Source of the DNA: Verrucomicrobiota bacterium
GTDB lineage: Bacteria; Verrucomicrobiota; Verrucomicrobiia; Limisphaerales; SIBE01
NCBI GenBank assembly: GCA_016871515.1
Contig: VHDE01000039.1
Span: 1-49,290, forward strand
Length of the DNA stretch: 49,290 nucleotides
Direction of reading: 5' to 3'
In this document: positions 1 through 8,207 of the stretch, in pieces
How the letters are laid out: each line of letters begins with the position of its first letter
How positions within the stretch are numbered: the first letter of the stretch is position 1
Notes under the pieces: model-generated
What the model was told of the DNA's origin: nothing
The model's database searches: none
Seen by the model: only the letters and a program-made list of their open reading frames with translations
Made by a program: the position numbers and the translations under genes

Positions 1-74
1 AAGGAACCTCCTCACCATAATACCCAACCTGTGGTCCTTTTGAGCAGCCGTTTGTGCTAGCGATCGCTCACCCT

Positions 75-115
75 AAAAGTTGTGCACTTTTGATCGCACG
101 AAAAAGTGAACTTTT
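75..115. promoter_or_regulatory. Pair of operator-like palindromes upstream of the TPR gene
   Basis: Two inverted repeats share the same half-sites: AAAAGT-5 bases-ACTTTT at 75-91 and AAAAGT-2 bases-ACTTTT at 102-115. Their centres are about 25 bases apart and the second ends 70 bases before the likely start of the TPR gene at 185. Paired palindromes at this position are what a dimeric repressor site would look like. That role is an inference from layout, and the AT-rich half-sites could also be chance. Confidence 0.3.
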
Positions 116-184
116 GAATGCAACACCACAAAAGCCAATTTCAGGCTTGCCTTTTTGGTCTCTGCGACGATTTTTTGTGGCTAT

Positions 185-994
185 ATGAGTTCCGAAACGA
201 CCGGTTCAACCGGGTTTTATGAGTTGTTGGCCTGGCTTGAACAGAACAAGAAACAGTTGGCCATCGCGTTTGTGGTGGCCGTTGTGGTGGGCTTTGGGAT
301 CGCGGTTTACCGTTGGCAAAGCCACCAAACTGAGCTAGCGGCCAGTGATGCTTTGTTGAAATTGCGCCCGGCTTCTGGCGCCGCCGAAAAGAGTTCTTCG
401 CCCGCCGGGACCGAGTTTCTTAAGGTCGTCGACCAGTTTCCGAGCACGGACGCAGCGGGACGAGCGTTGTTGTTAGCCGCTGGAACTTTGTTCACCGAGA
501 ACAAGTACGCGGAGGCGCTGGTGCAGTTTGAGAAGTTTCTCAAGGAACATGGGAACCACGCCTTAGTGGCAACTGCGGTGTATGGGAAGGCGGCTTCCCT
601 CGAAGCGCAGGGGAAGCCGGACGAGGCGCTTAATGCTTATCAGGAGCTCGTAACCAAGCATCCACAATCAGCCGTGGTTACGGACGCGAGGTTCGGCATC
701 GCCCGTGTTTACGAAGCAAAAAAGCAACCTGAATTGGCGCTCAAGACTTACGAAGATATGGCGCGCACAAATATCGCGAGCGCCAAAGGCAACGAAGCTT
801 TAATCCGGAAAGAACAGTTGCTGGCGCGTTATCCGCAACTGGTCCAAACCAATGCCGTGGCGGCTAGTCCGACCAACGCGCCTGCGCCATTGAGCACAAA
901 TGCTCCGGTTCAACCTCAACCTCAGCTTCAGCCGGCTGTCATTGCCCCAAACACTCCTGGAAATCCAGCGAACCCCCCGGAAACAAAGCCTTAG
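185..994 (+). CDS. Membrane-anchored tetratricopeptide repeat protein
   Basis: The protein of about 269 residues has a short cytoplasmic N-terminus, one membrane segment (about residues 25-45, preceded by NKKQ) and a periplasmic part with TPR-like helical pairs (about 95-200). The C-terminus is a low-complexity tail rich in Pro, Asn, Thr and Ala. The layout resembles YfgM/TolA-associated TPR proteins, which tether assemblies at the inner membrane, but no partner gene is adjacent. I chose the ATG at 185 because the ten residues encoded from 155 add nothing conserved. Neither start has a strong Shine-Dalgarno. The fold call is good; the exact role is unknown. Confidence 0.75.
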   Translation: MSSETTGSTGFYELLAWLEQNKKQLAIAFVVAVVVGFGIAVYRWQSHQTELAASDALLKLRPASGAAEKSSSPAGTEFLKVVDQFPSTDAAGRALLLAAGTLFTENKYAEALVQFEKFLKEHGNHALVATAVYGKAASLEAQGKPDEALNAYQELVTKHPQSAVVTDARFGIARVYEAKKQPELALKTYEDMARTNIASAKGNEALIRKEQLLARYPQLVQTNAVAASPTNAPAPLSTNAPVQPQPQLQPAVIAPNTPGNPANPPETKP

Positions 995-1041
995 CGCAGG
1001 TATGCAGGCAGCGTTACTGCTCTCCAGAACCCGGACGTTAA

Positions 1042-1119
1042 GAGCGCGGCGTTTATGCCGCTTCAACGTTCAATGTCGCGGGAAACTGCGAACAGAGAGG
1101 CGGCGCAAACGCCGCGCTC
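1042..1119. repeat. Hairpin element between the TPR gene and ugd
   Basis: A 20-base arm at 1042-1061 is matched in inverted orientation at 1100-1119 with two mismatches (core GAGCGCGGCGTTT), around a 38-base spacer. It fills most of the 195-base gap before ugd. It has no T-run on either side, so it is not a typical terminator. Similar-looking palindromes of other sequence occur in many gaps of this window. Confidence 0.6.
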
Positions 1120-1189
1120 CAGTTCCAGGTCATCGGCCCAATGCGCGCTAACAAGGCTTAGAGGCGCTGGCTCGAAAGGAAGGCGTTCA

Positions 1190-2491
1190 ATGAAAATAAC
1201 GATCATCGGGACGGGTTACGTTGGTTTGGTAACGGGGACTTGCTTTGCGGAGGTGGGGCACAAAGTAATCTGCGTCGATTGTGACGCTGCCAAGATCAAA
1301 CTCTTGCAGGAAGGTGGCGTGCCGATCTATGAGCCTGGCTTGGAGGAATTGATTCAGAAGAACGCCGCCAGCGGTCGTCTTGCCTTCCGCACATCCACGC
1401 GCGAAGGAGTCGAACAGAGTGACGTCATCTTTATCGCTGTCCCTACGCCGCCTTTGCCGGATGGTTCGGTCGATCTAAGTTTCATGGAAGGGGTGGCCAG
1501 GGATATTGCCGACGCAATGACGAGCTACAAGATCGTTGTCGACAAGAGCACGGTTCCCGTAAAGACGGGAGAGAAAGTCAGTGAGACCATTCGGCGCTAT
1601 TGCAAATCGCGTGTGGAAGTCGATGTGGTGAGCAATCCGGAATTCCTTCGCGAAGGGTTTGCCGTCGAGGATTTCCTCAAACCGGATCGCGTCGTTATTG
1701 GCGTACGGTCGCAACGTCCTGTCACGGCCTTGCGGGAGATTTACGCGCCCTTTAATTGCCCAATCATCGTTACCGACATTCATTCCGCAGAGTTGATCAA
1801 GCACGCTGCGAATTCATTCCTCGCTCTGAAGATTTCTTATATCAATGCCATTTCCGTGCTTTGCGAAGCTTCGGGCGCGAATGTGCAAGAAGTTGCCAAC
1901 GGCATTGGAATGGATCACCGCATCGGGCGCGCCTTTTTGGATGCTTCGCTTGGATTTGGCGGGAGCTGCTTTCCGAAGGACCTCAGCGCCTTTATCAAAA
2001 TCTCTGAGCAGCTTGGCTATGACTTCGGGCTGTTGAAAGAGGTTCAGAAGATCAACGCCCAACAGATGGACCGTTTCTTCAAGAAGATTGTCGATACACT
2101 TTGGGTGTTGAAGGAAAAGACAGTCGGGGTGCTTGGATTGGCCTTCAAGCAAAACACCGACGACATCCGCATGTCCCCGGCGATGGAGCTTTGCCACCGT
2201 TTGCGGAAGGAAGGCGCCATCCTGCGCGTCCACGATCCCCAAGCGATGGAAAAAGCCAAGGCCGTGCTGCCAAATGTGACTTACGTCAGTGACATGAATT
2301 CTGTGGCGGATGGCTGTGATGCTTTGGTGGTGGCTACCGAATGGCCGCAATTCAAGAAACTCGACTTGGATCGTGTCCGAAAAGTCATGACGCATCCAAT
2401 CATGTTTGATGGCCGCAACATGTTTGATCTGGAAGAAATGGAAAGGCTCGGCTTCATTTACAAGAGCATTGGCCGGCAGTGTCAGTCGTAG
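1190..2491 (+). CDS. ugd: UDP-glucose 6-dehydrogenase
   Basis: Oxidises UDP-glucose to UDP-glucuronate with two NAD+, giving precursors for exopolysaccharide or LPS. The 433-residue protein has the full family layout: N-terminal Rossmann domain starting MKITIIGTGYVGLVTG, the PTPP loop, the central helical dimer domain (EFLREG, KHAANSFLALKISYINA), the catalytic cysteine in GFGGSCFPKD, and the C-terminal UDP-binding domain (LGLAFKQNTDDIR). The ATG at 1190 is preceded by GAAAGGAAGG and begins exactly at the conserved strand. The frame stays open upstream to 1055, but that part runs through a hairpin repeat. The gene appears to be transcribed alone. Confidence 0.95.
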   Translation: MKITIIGTGYVGLVTGTCFAEVGHKVICVDCDAAKIKLLQEGGVPIYEPGLEELIQKNAASGRLAFRTSTREGVEQSDVIFIAVPTPPLPDGSVDLSFMEGVARDIADAMTSYKIVVDKSTVPVKTGEKVSETIRRYCKSRVEVDVVSNPEFLREGFAVEDFLKPDRVVIGVRSQRPVTALREIYAPFNCPIIVTDIHSAELIKHAANSFLALKISYINAISVLCEASGANVQEVANGIGMDHRIGRAFLDASLGFGGSCFPKDLSAFIKISEQLGYDFGLLKEVQKINAQQMDRFFKKIVDTLWVLKEKTVGVLGLAFKQNTDDIRMSPAMELCHRLRKEGAILRVHDPQAMEKAKAVLPNVTYVSDMNSVADGCDALVVATEWPQFKKLDLDRVRKVMTHPIMFDGRNMFDLEEMERLGFIYKSIGRQCQS

Positions 2492-2641
2492 CGCAGAGTT
2501 TCACACTGCGGCGGCGGCGGAATGCTGTAACTGACAGTTAAAGCGCCCCTATCCCCCATCCGATGGGGCGAGGGCAGAGAGCTTTTGCGAACAGTCAAGG
2601 TCTAATGGCGAAACGCGCACAACCCCAACCTCCTTCCCTCG

Positions 2642-2743
2642 CCATGAACCGTTTGGTAGGGCAGCGCGTCCCGCCTGTCCTGCTTTTGGTGTACGCCAAT
2701 GCTGGACAGGCGAGACGCCCCGTCCTACGACACAGGTTCATGG
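2642..2743. repeat. Miniature palindromic element with terminal CCATGAACC/GGTTCATGG
   Basis: The 9-base ends CCATGAACC (2642-2650) and GGTTCATGG (2735-2743) are exact inverted repeats. Inside them lie a second pair of inverted arms around GTAGGGCAGCGCGTCC and GGACAGGCGAGACGCCCCGTCC. Its left arm recurs almost unchanged at 39996-40024. A fragment of the window's other palindrome family (CCCCATCCGATGGGGCGAGGG) sits just before it near 2553-2575. The element belongs to the 402-base gap between ugd and mutT, which holds only repeats. It looks like a non-autonomous mobile element; no target duplication was confirmed. Confidence 0.55.
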
Positions 2744-2876
2744 GGAGGGGCAAGATTCACCTTGCTACTTGGAAGAATTGCGTTCTGCGAATCGCCCGCA
2801 AGTTCGAGCGCCTTCGGAAATGCGGACGGTCTGCCGACTGCAAGTCGGCGATACGGCAGAGTGAAACTCTGGGTTA
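2744..2876 (+). repeat. About 130-base dispersed repeat, copy 1
   Basis: This stretch (beginning GGGGAGGGGCAAGATTCACC and ending in nested small hairpins with GACTGCAAGTCGGCGATACGG) is closely matched by the reverse complement of 35948-36074 upstream of lpxA, over nearly its full length with scattered substitutions. It lies immediately before the mutT ribosome binding site and creates a false in-frame extension of that gene. It carries no gene of its own. Confidence 0.6.
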
Positions 2877-2893
2877 CAAGGAGAGCATCTCGG

Positions 2894-3322
2894 GTGAATC
2901 TTAATTCAAATCCAAGCAACTGTGTCATTATTGACGTCGCTGCGGGCCTCGTTTTTCGCGACGGAAAATTGCTGATTACACAACGGCGTCCGCACGATCA
3001 CCTCGGCAACTTATGGGAATTTCCCGGCGGCAAGAAGGAAGCTAACGAGACGTTTGAGTTCTGTTTGCAGCGCGAGTTAAAGGAAGAGCTTGGCATCGAT
3101 GTGGAAGCCGGCGAACTTTTCGATGTCGTCACGCATGTCTACGCCGAAAAAACGGTCTGTCTCAAATTCCTCCGGTGCCATTGGCGGCGGCACGAACCAC
3201 AAGCCTTGGGTTGCCAGGCTTTCGCTTGGGTTGAACGAGAACAATTGGACCAGTACAAATTCCCTGCCGCGGACGCTCAGTTACTGCAGAGGTTGAGAGA
3301 TAATCCGGACCTGTGGCGATGA
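2894..3322 (+). CDS. mutT: MutT-type Nudix hydrolase
   Basis: Likely 8-oxo-dGTP diphosphatase, which cleans the nucleotide pool of oxidised dGTP. The 142-residue protein carries a complete Nudix box: G, five residues, E, seven residues, then RELKEELGI (GGKKEAN...RELKEELG). The flanking LITQRRPHDHLGNLWEFPGGK is typical of MutT. The frame is open back to 2699, but those residues come from a dispersed repeat. I chose the GTG at 2894 because AAGGAG (2878-2883) lies ten bases upstream and the coding homology begins shortly after. Related Nudix pyrophosphatases with other substrates cannot be excluded. Confidence 0.87.
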   Translation: MNLNSNPSNCVIIDVAAGLVFRDGKLLITQRRPHDHLGNLWEFPGGKKEANETFEFCLQRELKEELGIDVEAGELFDVVTHVYAEKTVCLKFLRCHWRRHEPQALGCQAFAWVEREQLDQYKFPAADAQLLQRLRDNPDLWR

Positions 3323-3334
3323 ACGAACCACGGA

Positions 3335-4507
3335 TCAAATCGGACCGTAGAATTCCTCGACTACCTTGCGGAAATTATTCTGGGCGACGTTCACAATCCG
3401 GATTTCGCGTTCGGCATTCTCTTCTGAATCGCTGGCGTGCGCAGCATTGACCATGATCGTCTGGCCGAATTCACGGCGAATGGAACCGGGCGGGGCTTTT
3501 GAGGGATCCGTCGGTCCTAGCACGTCACGAATCTTTCGGACAGCTTCTGGCCCTTCATAGACCAACGCGATGCATTTTTCCGTTCCAGGCTCGTTCCGCA
3601 AGTTTCCATCGGCTTCACCAGGCGTGCGCCCTGACATAAATTTGACGATGTTGTCGAACTGATGGTCGCCGAACAGCGGGCCAAGTGTTTCGCCCAATCG
3701 CCGTTCTTCAGCCGCAGGCACATGAAATCCCATCTCCTTCTCGATTGCTGTTTTGGCCCGCGCAGCGACGACATCAGTCAATTTTGTCCGCAACACCTCG
3801 CGCACGGGGCCGTAAAATTCAATAGCCTCGGCCACGCTCATACGGTGGACCTTAATCCCAACAATGTACAGACCGGTCCTCGAAAAGAAGTCGATGACGT
3901 TACCCGGCCGGCCCGTGGGGAAACGGAAATTGTCGGGTTTGATCAACACGAGCGTCCGCTGCGGCTTCTCCCCGGCGGGATAAGCAATCGTATTTTCGAG
4001 CACACCGCCGTCAGAGTCTGAATAGCGCGTCCAAAGCTTGAGTTTTGTTTCCGCCTCTTCCTGATTGGGAGCAGCGAGGACGGCTGGTTCGAAGTAGCGC
4101 ACCTGGTCGTGCTCATCGAGGATGAGATCGCCGTAAGTGTCGCGGATCGTTTCGCCACCGCGCCGGTGCGCGCTGATATGTCCCACGACTGCGCGAGTCT
4201 TTCGCACCGCATCTTCGCCTCGGAAGAGGAGCATCATGACGCGACGGCGCCGATGCGTCTTTGGGTCAGGCATCAGATTCTGGAGAATATAATCGTGAAT
4301 CAGTTCCTGAATGCGGCGGTCTTGAGGATCGTTAGCTGAAACGACGGCGTCCGAGTATTCCTTAACCAGTTGTTCGGTTGGCGCAAACATGCGCGCCCCG
4401 GCCAGGTCCAAACCGGTTCGAGTGATCAAACGCGCCAGAATCCCCCCAGTGCGCGATTTGTACAGGGAATAGGGGGTAATAATAACGTAAGCAAGTTCTT
4501 GCGACAT
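3335..4507 (-). CDS. ndk: Tandem nucleoside-diphosphate kinase, first domain degenerate
   Basis: NDK moves the gamma phosphate of ATP to other nucleoside diphosphates through a phospho-histidine. This 390-residue protein contains two NDK-like halves. The C-terminal half (from about residue 180, TLVLIKPDNF) has the family signature, including VYEGPEAVRKIR, GSIRREFG and the catalytic histidine in NAAHASDSEENAEREI. The N-terminal half (YVIITPYSLYKSRTGGIL ... RVMMLLFRGEDAVRKTR) keeps the fold elements, but the NxxHxSDS loop is replaced by FEPAVLAAPNQEEAE, so it lacks the phospho-acceptor. I start it at 4507 (MSQELAYV); the longer frame is Arg/Pro-rich and overlaps the upstream zinc-ribbon gene. 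Tandem NDKs are uncommon compared with the usual 140-150 residue enzyme. Confidence 0.82.
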   Translation of the reverse strand: MSQELAYVIITPYSLYKSRTGGILARLITRTGLDLAGARMFAPTEQLVKEYSDAVVSANDPQDRRIQELIHDYILQNLMPDPKTHRRRRVMMLLFRGEDAVRKTRAVVGHISAHRRGGETIRDTYGDLILDEHDQVRYFEPAVLAAPNQEEAETKLKLWTRYSDSDGGVLENTIAYPAGEKPQRTLVLIKPDNFRFPTGRPGNVIDFFSRTGLYIVGIKVHRMSVAEAIEFYGPVREVLRTKLTDVVAARAKTAIEKEMGFHVPAAEERRLGETLGPLFGDHQFDNIVKFMSGRTPGEADGNLRNEPGTEKCIALVYEGPEAVRKIRDVLGPTDPSKAPPGSIRREFGQTIMVNAAHASDSEENAEREIRIVNVAQNNFRKVVEEFYGPI

Positions 4508-4526
4508 AAGGAAAGCGAAAGCTGAA

Positions 4527-4727
4527 TCAAGCGGCAGGCGCGGGCGGAGCTTGGGGAGCCGGAGTCGCTGGAGCAGACGAGGCCTTGCCACCGAGGATCT
4601 TGAACATAACAACGCCGCAAGTCGGACATTTGCCTTTAATGGCCTTTCGTCCGTTCTTCATCAATTCTTCGACGGCGTCGGCAATTTCTTTCTTTGCTTT
4701 GCACTTAACGCAATATCCTTCTGGCAT
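4527..4727 (-). CDS. Small zinc-ribbon protein (DUF5679-like)
   Basis: A 66-residue protein that begins MPEGYCVKCKAKKEI and later has KGKCPTCGVVMFKILGG: two CxxC knuckles that would bind one zinc. The middle (EELMKNGRKAIKGK) matches the pattern of DUF5679 proteins. An Ala/Pro-rich tail follows (about residues 50-66). The gene ends 19 bases before ndk on the same strand, so the two are probably cotranscribed. No function is established for the family. Confidence 0.75.
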   Translation of the reverse strand: MPEGYCVKCKAKKEIADAVEELMKNGRKAIKGKCPTCGVVMFKILGGKASSAPATPAPQAPPAPAA

Positions 4728-4839
4728 AAATATCCTGATGATACGCCTCACGCCCTTGCGGGGTTGACGGAGATAGCTTACGAGCGGTTCATCCAAACCG
4801 TCAACTGGGAAAAACCCCAACGAATCCAACGCTGGTAAG

Positions 4840-4920
4840 GACGGATTCCAATCCGTCCCTAATGTTGACATCGAGAGCCAGGACAAGATAGGGACGGAGT
4901 GGGGCGGAGTGGAATCCGTC
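4840..4920. repeat. Imperfect palindrome between the zinc-ribbon gene and the redox gene
   Basis: GACGGATTCCAATCCGTCCC at 4840-4859 is itself palindromic and is partly repeated, inverted, at 4889-4920 (GGGACGGAGT...GGAATCCGTC). It lies in the divergent gap between two gene starts, so it could also overlap promoters. No promoter could be picked out with confidence. Confidence 0.45.
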
Positions 4921-4988
4921 GTTAGCATTAGTAACCGGACCGGCCGGACCGGGATTGCCTCTTATCTCAAAATGTTTAGAGTCCCATC

Positions 4989-6107
4989 ATGAAACCGCTT
5001 CTGTTAACCCTGATTTCCACAGTGCTAGTCTCGATCTCGATCTTGGCTCAAGAAACTCGTATCCAAACGCTTGCGATTGGCTCTGACGCACCGAATTTCG
5101 ATTTGCCGGGCGTCGATGGCCGCCGCTACACGCTGAACGACTTTTCTTCGGCCAAGATCCTGGGGATCCTCTTCACCTGCAACCATTGTCCGACGGCCCA
5201 GTATTACGACGAGCGCATAAAGCAACTCGTCGACTATTACACGAGCAAGGGCTTCGCGCTGGTCGCCATCTCTCCGAATGACCCAAAGTCAGTTCGTCTC
5301 GATGAACTCGGATACACCGACTTAAGCGACTCGTTCGAGGAAATGAAGGTTCGCGCCAAACACAAACAATACAACTTTCCTTACCTGTACGACGGTGACA
5401 TCGAAGAAGTCTCCCGCGCTTACGGCCCGACTGCCACGCCACACCTGTTTCTCTTCGACGCGCAACGAAAACTGCGCTACGTCGGTCGCATCGATGACAG
5501 CGAGCGCGAGCAGTACGTCAAAACGCGGGATGCAAAAGCCGCAATCGAGGCGTTGCTGGCCGGACGTGAGGTGGAAGTGAAGCAAACGAAAGCTTTCGGT
5601 TGTTCGATCAAGTGGGCTGGCAAGACAGATTCAGTGAACAACTTCATGGCGAAATTGGCGGCGGAGCCTGTGGCAGTCGAATTAGCCGATGCCAGCGCTC
5701 TGAAGGCGCTTCGCAAAAACGATTCGGGAAAGCTTCGGCTTGTGAACTTCTGGGCCACTTGGTGCGGCCCCTGCATCACGGAATTCCCTGACTTGGTCAC
5801 AATCAATCGCATGTGCCGCCATCGCGCCTTCGAGATGGTAACCGTAGCCGCCAATTTCCCTGACGAAAAGAAAGAGGTCCTCGCTTTCCTTCAGAAACAG
5901 CAAGCCTCCAACAAGAATCTGCTCTTCGCCACGAACGAAAAGTACGCCCTGATGGAAGCGTTCGATCCGGATTGGAACAATGCTCTTCCTTACACGATGC
6001 TAATCGCGCCCGGCGGCGAAGTGCTCTACAAACATCAAGGCTCGATTGATGCACTGGAACTCAGACGGATCATCGTGAAGTCGTTAAAGGAGGATCGGTT
6101 TAAGTAG
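4989..6107 (+). CDS. Exported protein with two thioredoxin folds (redoxin plus TlpA-like)
   Basis: The 372-residue protein has a signal peptide (residues 1-20, ending ILAQE), an AhpC/TSA-like redoxin domain (about 25-195) and a TlpA/ResA-like thioredoxin domain (about 220-372). The first domain contains FTCNHCPTAQ, a CxxC at C64/C67. The second contains FWATWCGPCITEF, the classic CGPC pair at C259/C262. Likely periplasmic thiol-disulfide exchange, for example keeping apocytochrome or other cysteines reduced. Both active sites look intact. Downstream lies only a decayed propeller fragment, so the electron partner is not evident here. Confidence 0.8.
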   Translation: MKPLLLTLISTVLVSISILAQETRIQTLAIGSDAPNFDLPGVDGRRYTLNDFSSAKILGILFTCNHCPTAQYYDERIKQLVDYYTSKGFALVAISPNDPKSVRLDELGYTDLSDSFEEMKVRAKHKQYNFPYLYDGDIEEVSRAYGPTATPHLFLFDAQRKLRYVGRIDDSEREQYVKTRDAKAAIEALLAGREVEVKQTKAFGCSIKWAGKTDSVNNFMAKLAAEPVAVELADASALKALRKNDSGKLRLVNFWATWCGPCITEFPDLVTINRMCRHRAFEMVTVAANFPDEKKEVLAFLQKQQASNKNLLFATNEKYALMEAFDPDWNNALPYTMLIAPGGEVLYKHQGSIDALELRRIIVKSLKEDRFK

Positions 6108-6156
6108 AGGGTTCTGGTTTTGGTAGCAGGAATTCATCGACTGGCCGCTTGTTTAG

Positions 6157-6366
6157 GATGGGACTGACTCGACTGCGCCCGTTTTCTATCGCAACCGCAT
6201 TTACATCGCGATTGGAAATGGCAATATCGACGGAACGGAGGTGCTGCACTGCTACGATATTTCGACGAACAGTCTGTCAGCAGTTCGCGTCATGTCATGT
6301 CATGATCCACCTTCTCAGCGCATCGTCATTGCTTGTAGCTTTGCTGGCCTGAAGTGTTGGGCGTAA
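6157..6366 (+). pseudogene. Fragment of a PQQ-type beta-propeller protein
   Basis: A reading frame without a start, closed by TAG just upstream (6154-6156) and TAA at 6364-6366, encodes TDSTAPVFYRNRIYIAIGN followed by TEVLHCYDIST. This is the 'APVFY.NRVYVA.G ... L.C.D' blade pattern of PQQ-like WD40 propellers. Similarity fades after about 6276. The rest of the propeller is absent on both sides, so this is a remnant. The remaining parts of the 326-base gap between the redox gene and the SulP gene show nothing else. Confidence 0.5.
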
Positions 6367-6442
6367 TGCCTCGGACCACCTGCCGGCAATTCGCAACGAA
6401 AATAAACTGAAAACAGATTCTTGAGCGATTCTTTTGCGTGAC

Positions 6443-8014
6443 ATGAGCGTCAGCGCCTTTTTTAGACCGAGATTGATTTACACCTTGAGGGATTACAGCG
6501 GCCGGAACTTCATTCCTGACCTTGTCGCTGGAATCACCGTGGGGATAGTTGCGTTGCCCTTGGCGATGGCTTTTGCCATAGCCTCAGGCGTAAAACCGGA
6601 GGCCGGGATTTTCACCGCAGTCATTGCTGGATTCCTTATTTCCGCGCTGGGCGGAACGAAGGTTTGCATCGGTGGACCGACTGGCGCGTTCATCGTCATT
6701 CTGTATGGCATCGGGGCGAAGTACGGTCTGGAGAACCTCGCGATCTGCACGGTTATGGCGGGACTGTTCGTGCTCGCGATGGGGGCAGCGCGGCTGGGCA
6801 CAATGATTAAATTCATTCCGTATCCCGTCACGATGGGTTTCACCAGCGGCATCGCCGTGCTCATCTTTACCACGCAAATTAAAGACTTCTTTGGACTAAG
6901 CGTGGACAATGTCCCGTCCGAATTCGTCGAGAAGATGAAAGTTCTCGTGGAACGCTTCGATACCCTGCAATGGCCAACCGTAGCGCTCGCAGTGGCGTCG
7001 TTTCTGGTTATTAAACTCTGGCCGAAAAGCTGGCAGCGGCGTGGGCCCGGCTCCATCGTCGCGCTCGCCTTAGGCACGGCCGCCGCTGCGCTGTTCAGTC
7101 TGCCCGTCGAGACGATTGGCAGCCGATTCGGCGGGATTCCGCAAGGATTGCCCATGCCCCGCTGGCCTGCGCTCTCATGGGAGAATATTCAGCATCTCTT
7201 TCAACCTGCCTTCACGATTGCGTTATTGGCGGCGATTGAATCCCTCCTCTGCGCCGTCGCGGCCGACGGAATGGTCGATGACCGCCATCATTCGAACCAG
7301 GAACTGATTGCGCAAGGCGTGGCCAATATCATCAGTCCCCTCTTCGGAGGCATTGCGGCGACCAGCGCGATTGCGCGGACGGCGACGAATGTGCGGAGCG
7401 GTGCGCGGACGCCGGTCGCCGGGATCGTTCACGCGTTGACCCTTTTGCTGATCGTTTTGATCGCCGCGCCGCTGGCGAAATTTGTGCCCCTCGCGACGCT
7501 CAGCGCTGTGCTCGTGAATGTCGCCTTGCACATGGGCGAATGGCACAACTTCGGGCGCCTTCCCAAATGGCCGAAGAGCGACGCATTGGTTTTTCTCGTG
7601 GCGTTCGTGCTAACTATGATCATCGATCTGACCGTCGCGGTAGAAGTGGGAATGGTCTTGGCCGCCATTCTCTTCATAAAGCGCGTTTCCGAGACCACGC
7701 AGATCACGAAGGTGGACGAAACGACCGAGACCGAAGGCTTGCATCACTCGCTCGTCGGCAAGGAGATTCCCAAAGGGGTCATGATCTATCGCATCTTTGG
7801 CCCATTCTTTTTCGGCGCGGCCGACAAACTCGCGAGCGCGCTAGAGCGGCTTAAGGAAGAGCCAGACGTGCTCATCTTGCGCATGAGAAAGGTGTTGGCA
7901 ATGGATGCCACGGGACTCAACGCCCTCAAAGACCTCTACGAGCGGCTCCGCCGGACAGGCAAACGCCTTGTGTTAAGCGGGCCGCACACGCAGCCGCTTT
8001 TTTTTAATGGATAA
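6443..8014 (+). CDS. SulP-family anion transporter, C-terminus out of frame
   Basis: SulP proteins carry sulfate, bicarbonate or other anions across the inner membrane. The protein has about 12 hydrophobic segments (residues about 25-400) with the family's N-terminal pattern (PDLVAGITVGIVALPLAMAFAIASG), ESLLCAVAADG and the TSAIARTATNVRSGARTP loop, then a cytoplasmic STAS domain (about 435-523). STAS helix 1 (LRMRKVLAMDATGLNALK) is present, but the frame ends early after SGPHTQPLFFNG. The missing end is encoded one frame over from an 8-T run at 7998-8005. I start at ATG 6443; a TTG at 6434 is possible. Whether functional protein is made is uncertain. Confidence 0.85.
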   Translation: MSVSAFFRPRLIYTLRDYSGRNFIPDLVAGITVGIVALPLAMAFAIASGVKPEAGIFTAVIAGFLISALGGTKVCIGGPTGAFIVILYGIGAKYGLENLAICTVMAGLFVLAMGAARLGTMIKFIPYPVTMGFTSGIAVLIFTTQIKDFFGLSVDNVPSEFVEKMKVLVERFDTLQWPTVALAVASFLVIKLWPKSWQRRGPGSIVALALGTAAAALFSLPVETIGSRFGGIPQGLPMPRWPALSWENIQHLFQPAFTIALLAAIESLLCAVAADGMVDDRHHSNQELIAQGVANIISPLFGGIAATSAIARTATNVRSGARTPVAGIVHALTLLLIVLIAAPLAKFVPLATLSAVLVNVALHMGEWHNFGRLPKWPKSDALVFLVAFVLTMIIDLTVAVEVGMVLAAILFIKRVSETTQITKVDETTETEGLHHSLVGKEIPKGVMIYRIFGPFFFGAADKLASALERLKEEPDVLILRMRKVLAMDATGLNALKDLYERLRRTGKRLVLSGPHTQPLFFNG

Positions 8015-8195
8015 CGCGGGTTTTCTGGACCGCATCGGACGCGAAAACGTTTGCGCGCACGTCGATGCCGCGCTCGCGCGCGCGAGAGAAATCCTTGGTT
8101 TGCCGGCAGCCGCGCCAAATGACGCGCTGCGGGCAGGCCAACAAAGCATCGGGCCGGGCCAGCGAGAGCCCTATGCGAGCAAAGTGCGGGACTGA
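8004..8195 (+). other. Frame-shifted C-terminal tail of the SulP STAS domain
   Basis: From the 8-T run, the +1 frame reads MDNAGFLDRIGRENVCAHVD then ALARAREILG. This is the expected continuation of a SulP STAS domain (family pattern SGPHTQPLF..ER.GFLDRIG.EN). Removing one T would join it exactly to the transporter frame. The tail closes at 8195, 12 bases before the hyfB remnant begins. Confidence 0.75.
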
Positions 8196-8207
8196 CGGAT
8201 TCTCTTC

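Noticed and set aside
1055..1189. Upstream in-frame extension of ugd
   Set aside because: It runs through a hairpin repeat and is not homologous; the Shine-Dalgarno belongs to 1190.
2699..2893. Upstream in-frame extension of mutT
   Set aside because: Derived from the dispersed repeat; the GTG at 2894 has the ribosome binding site.
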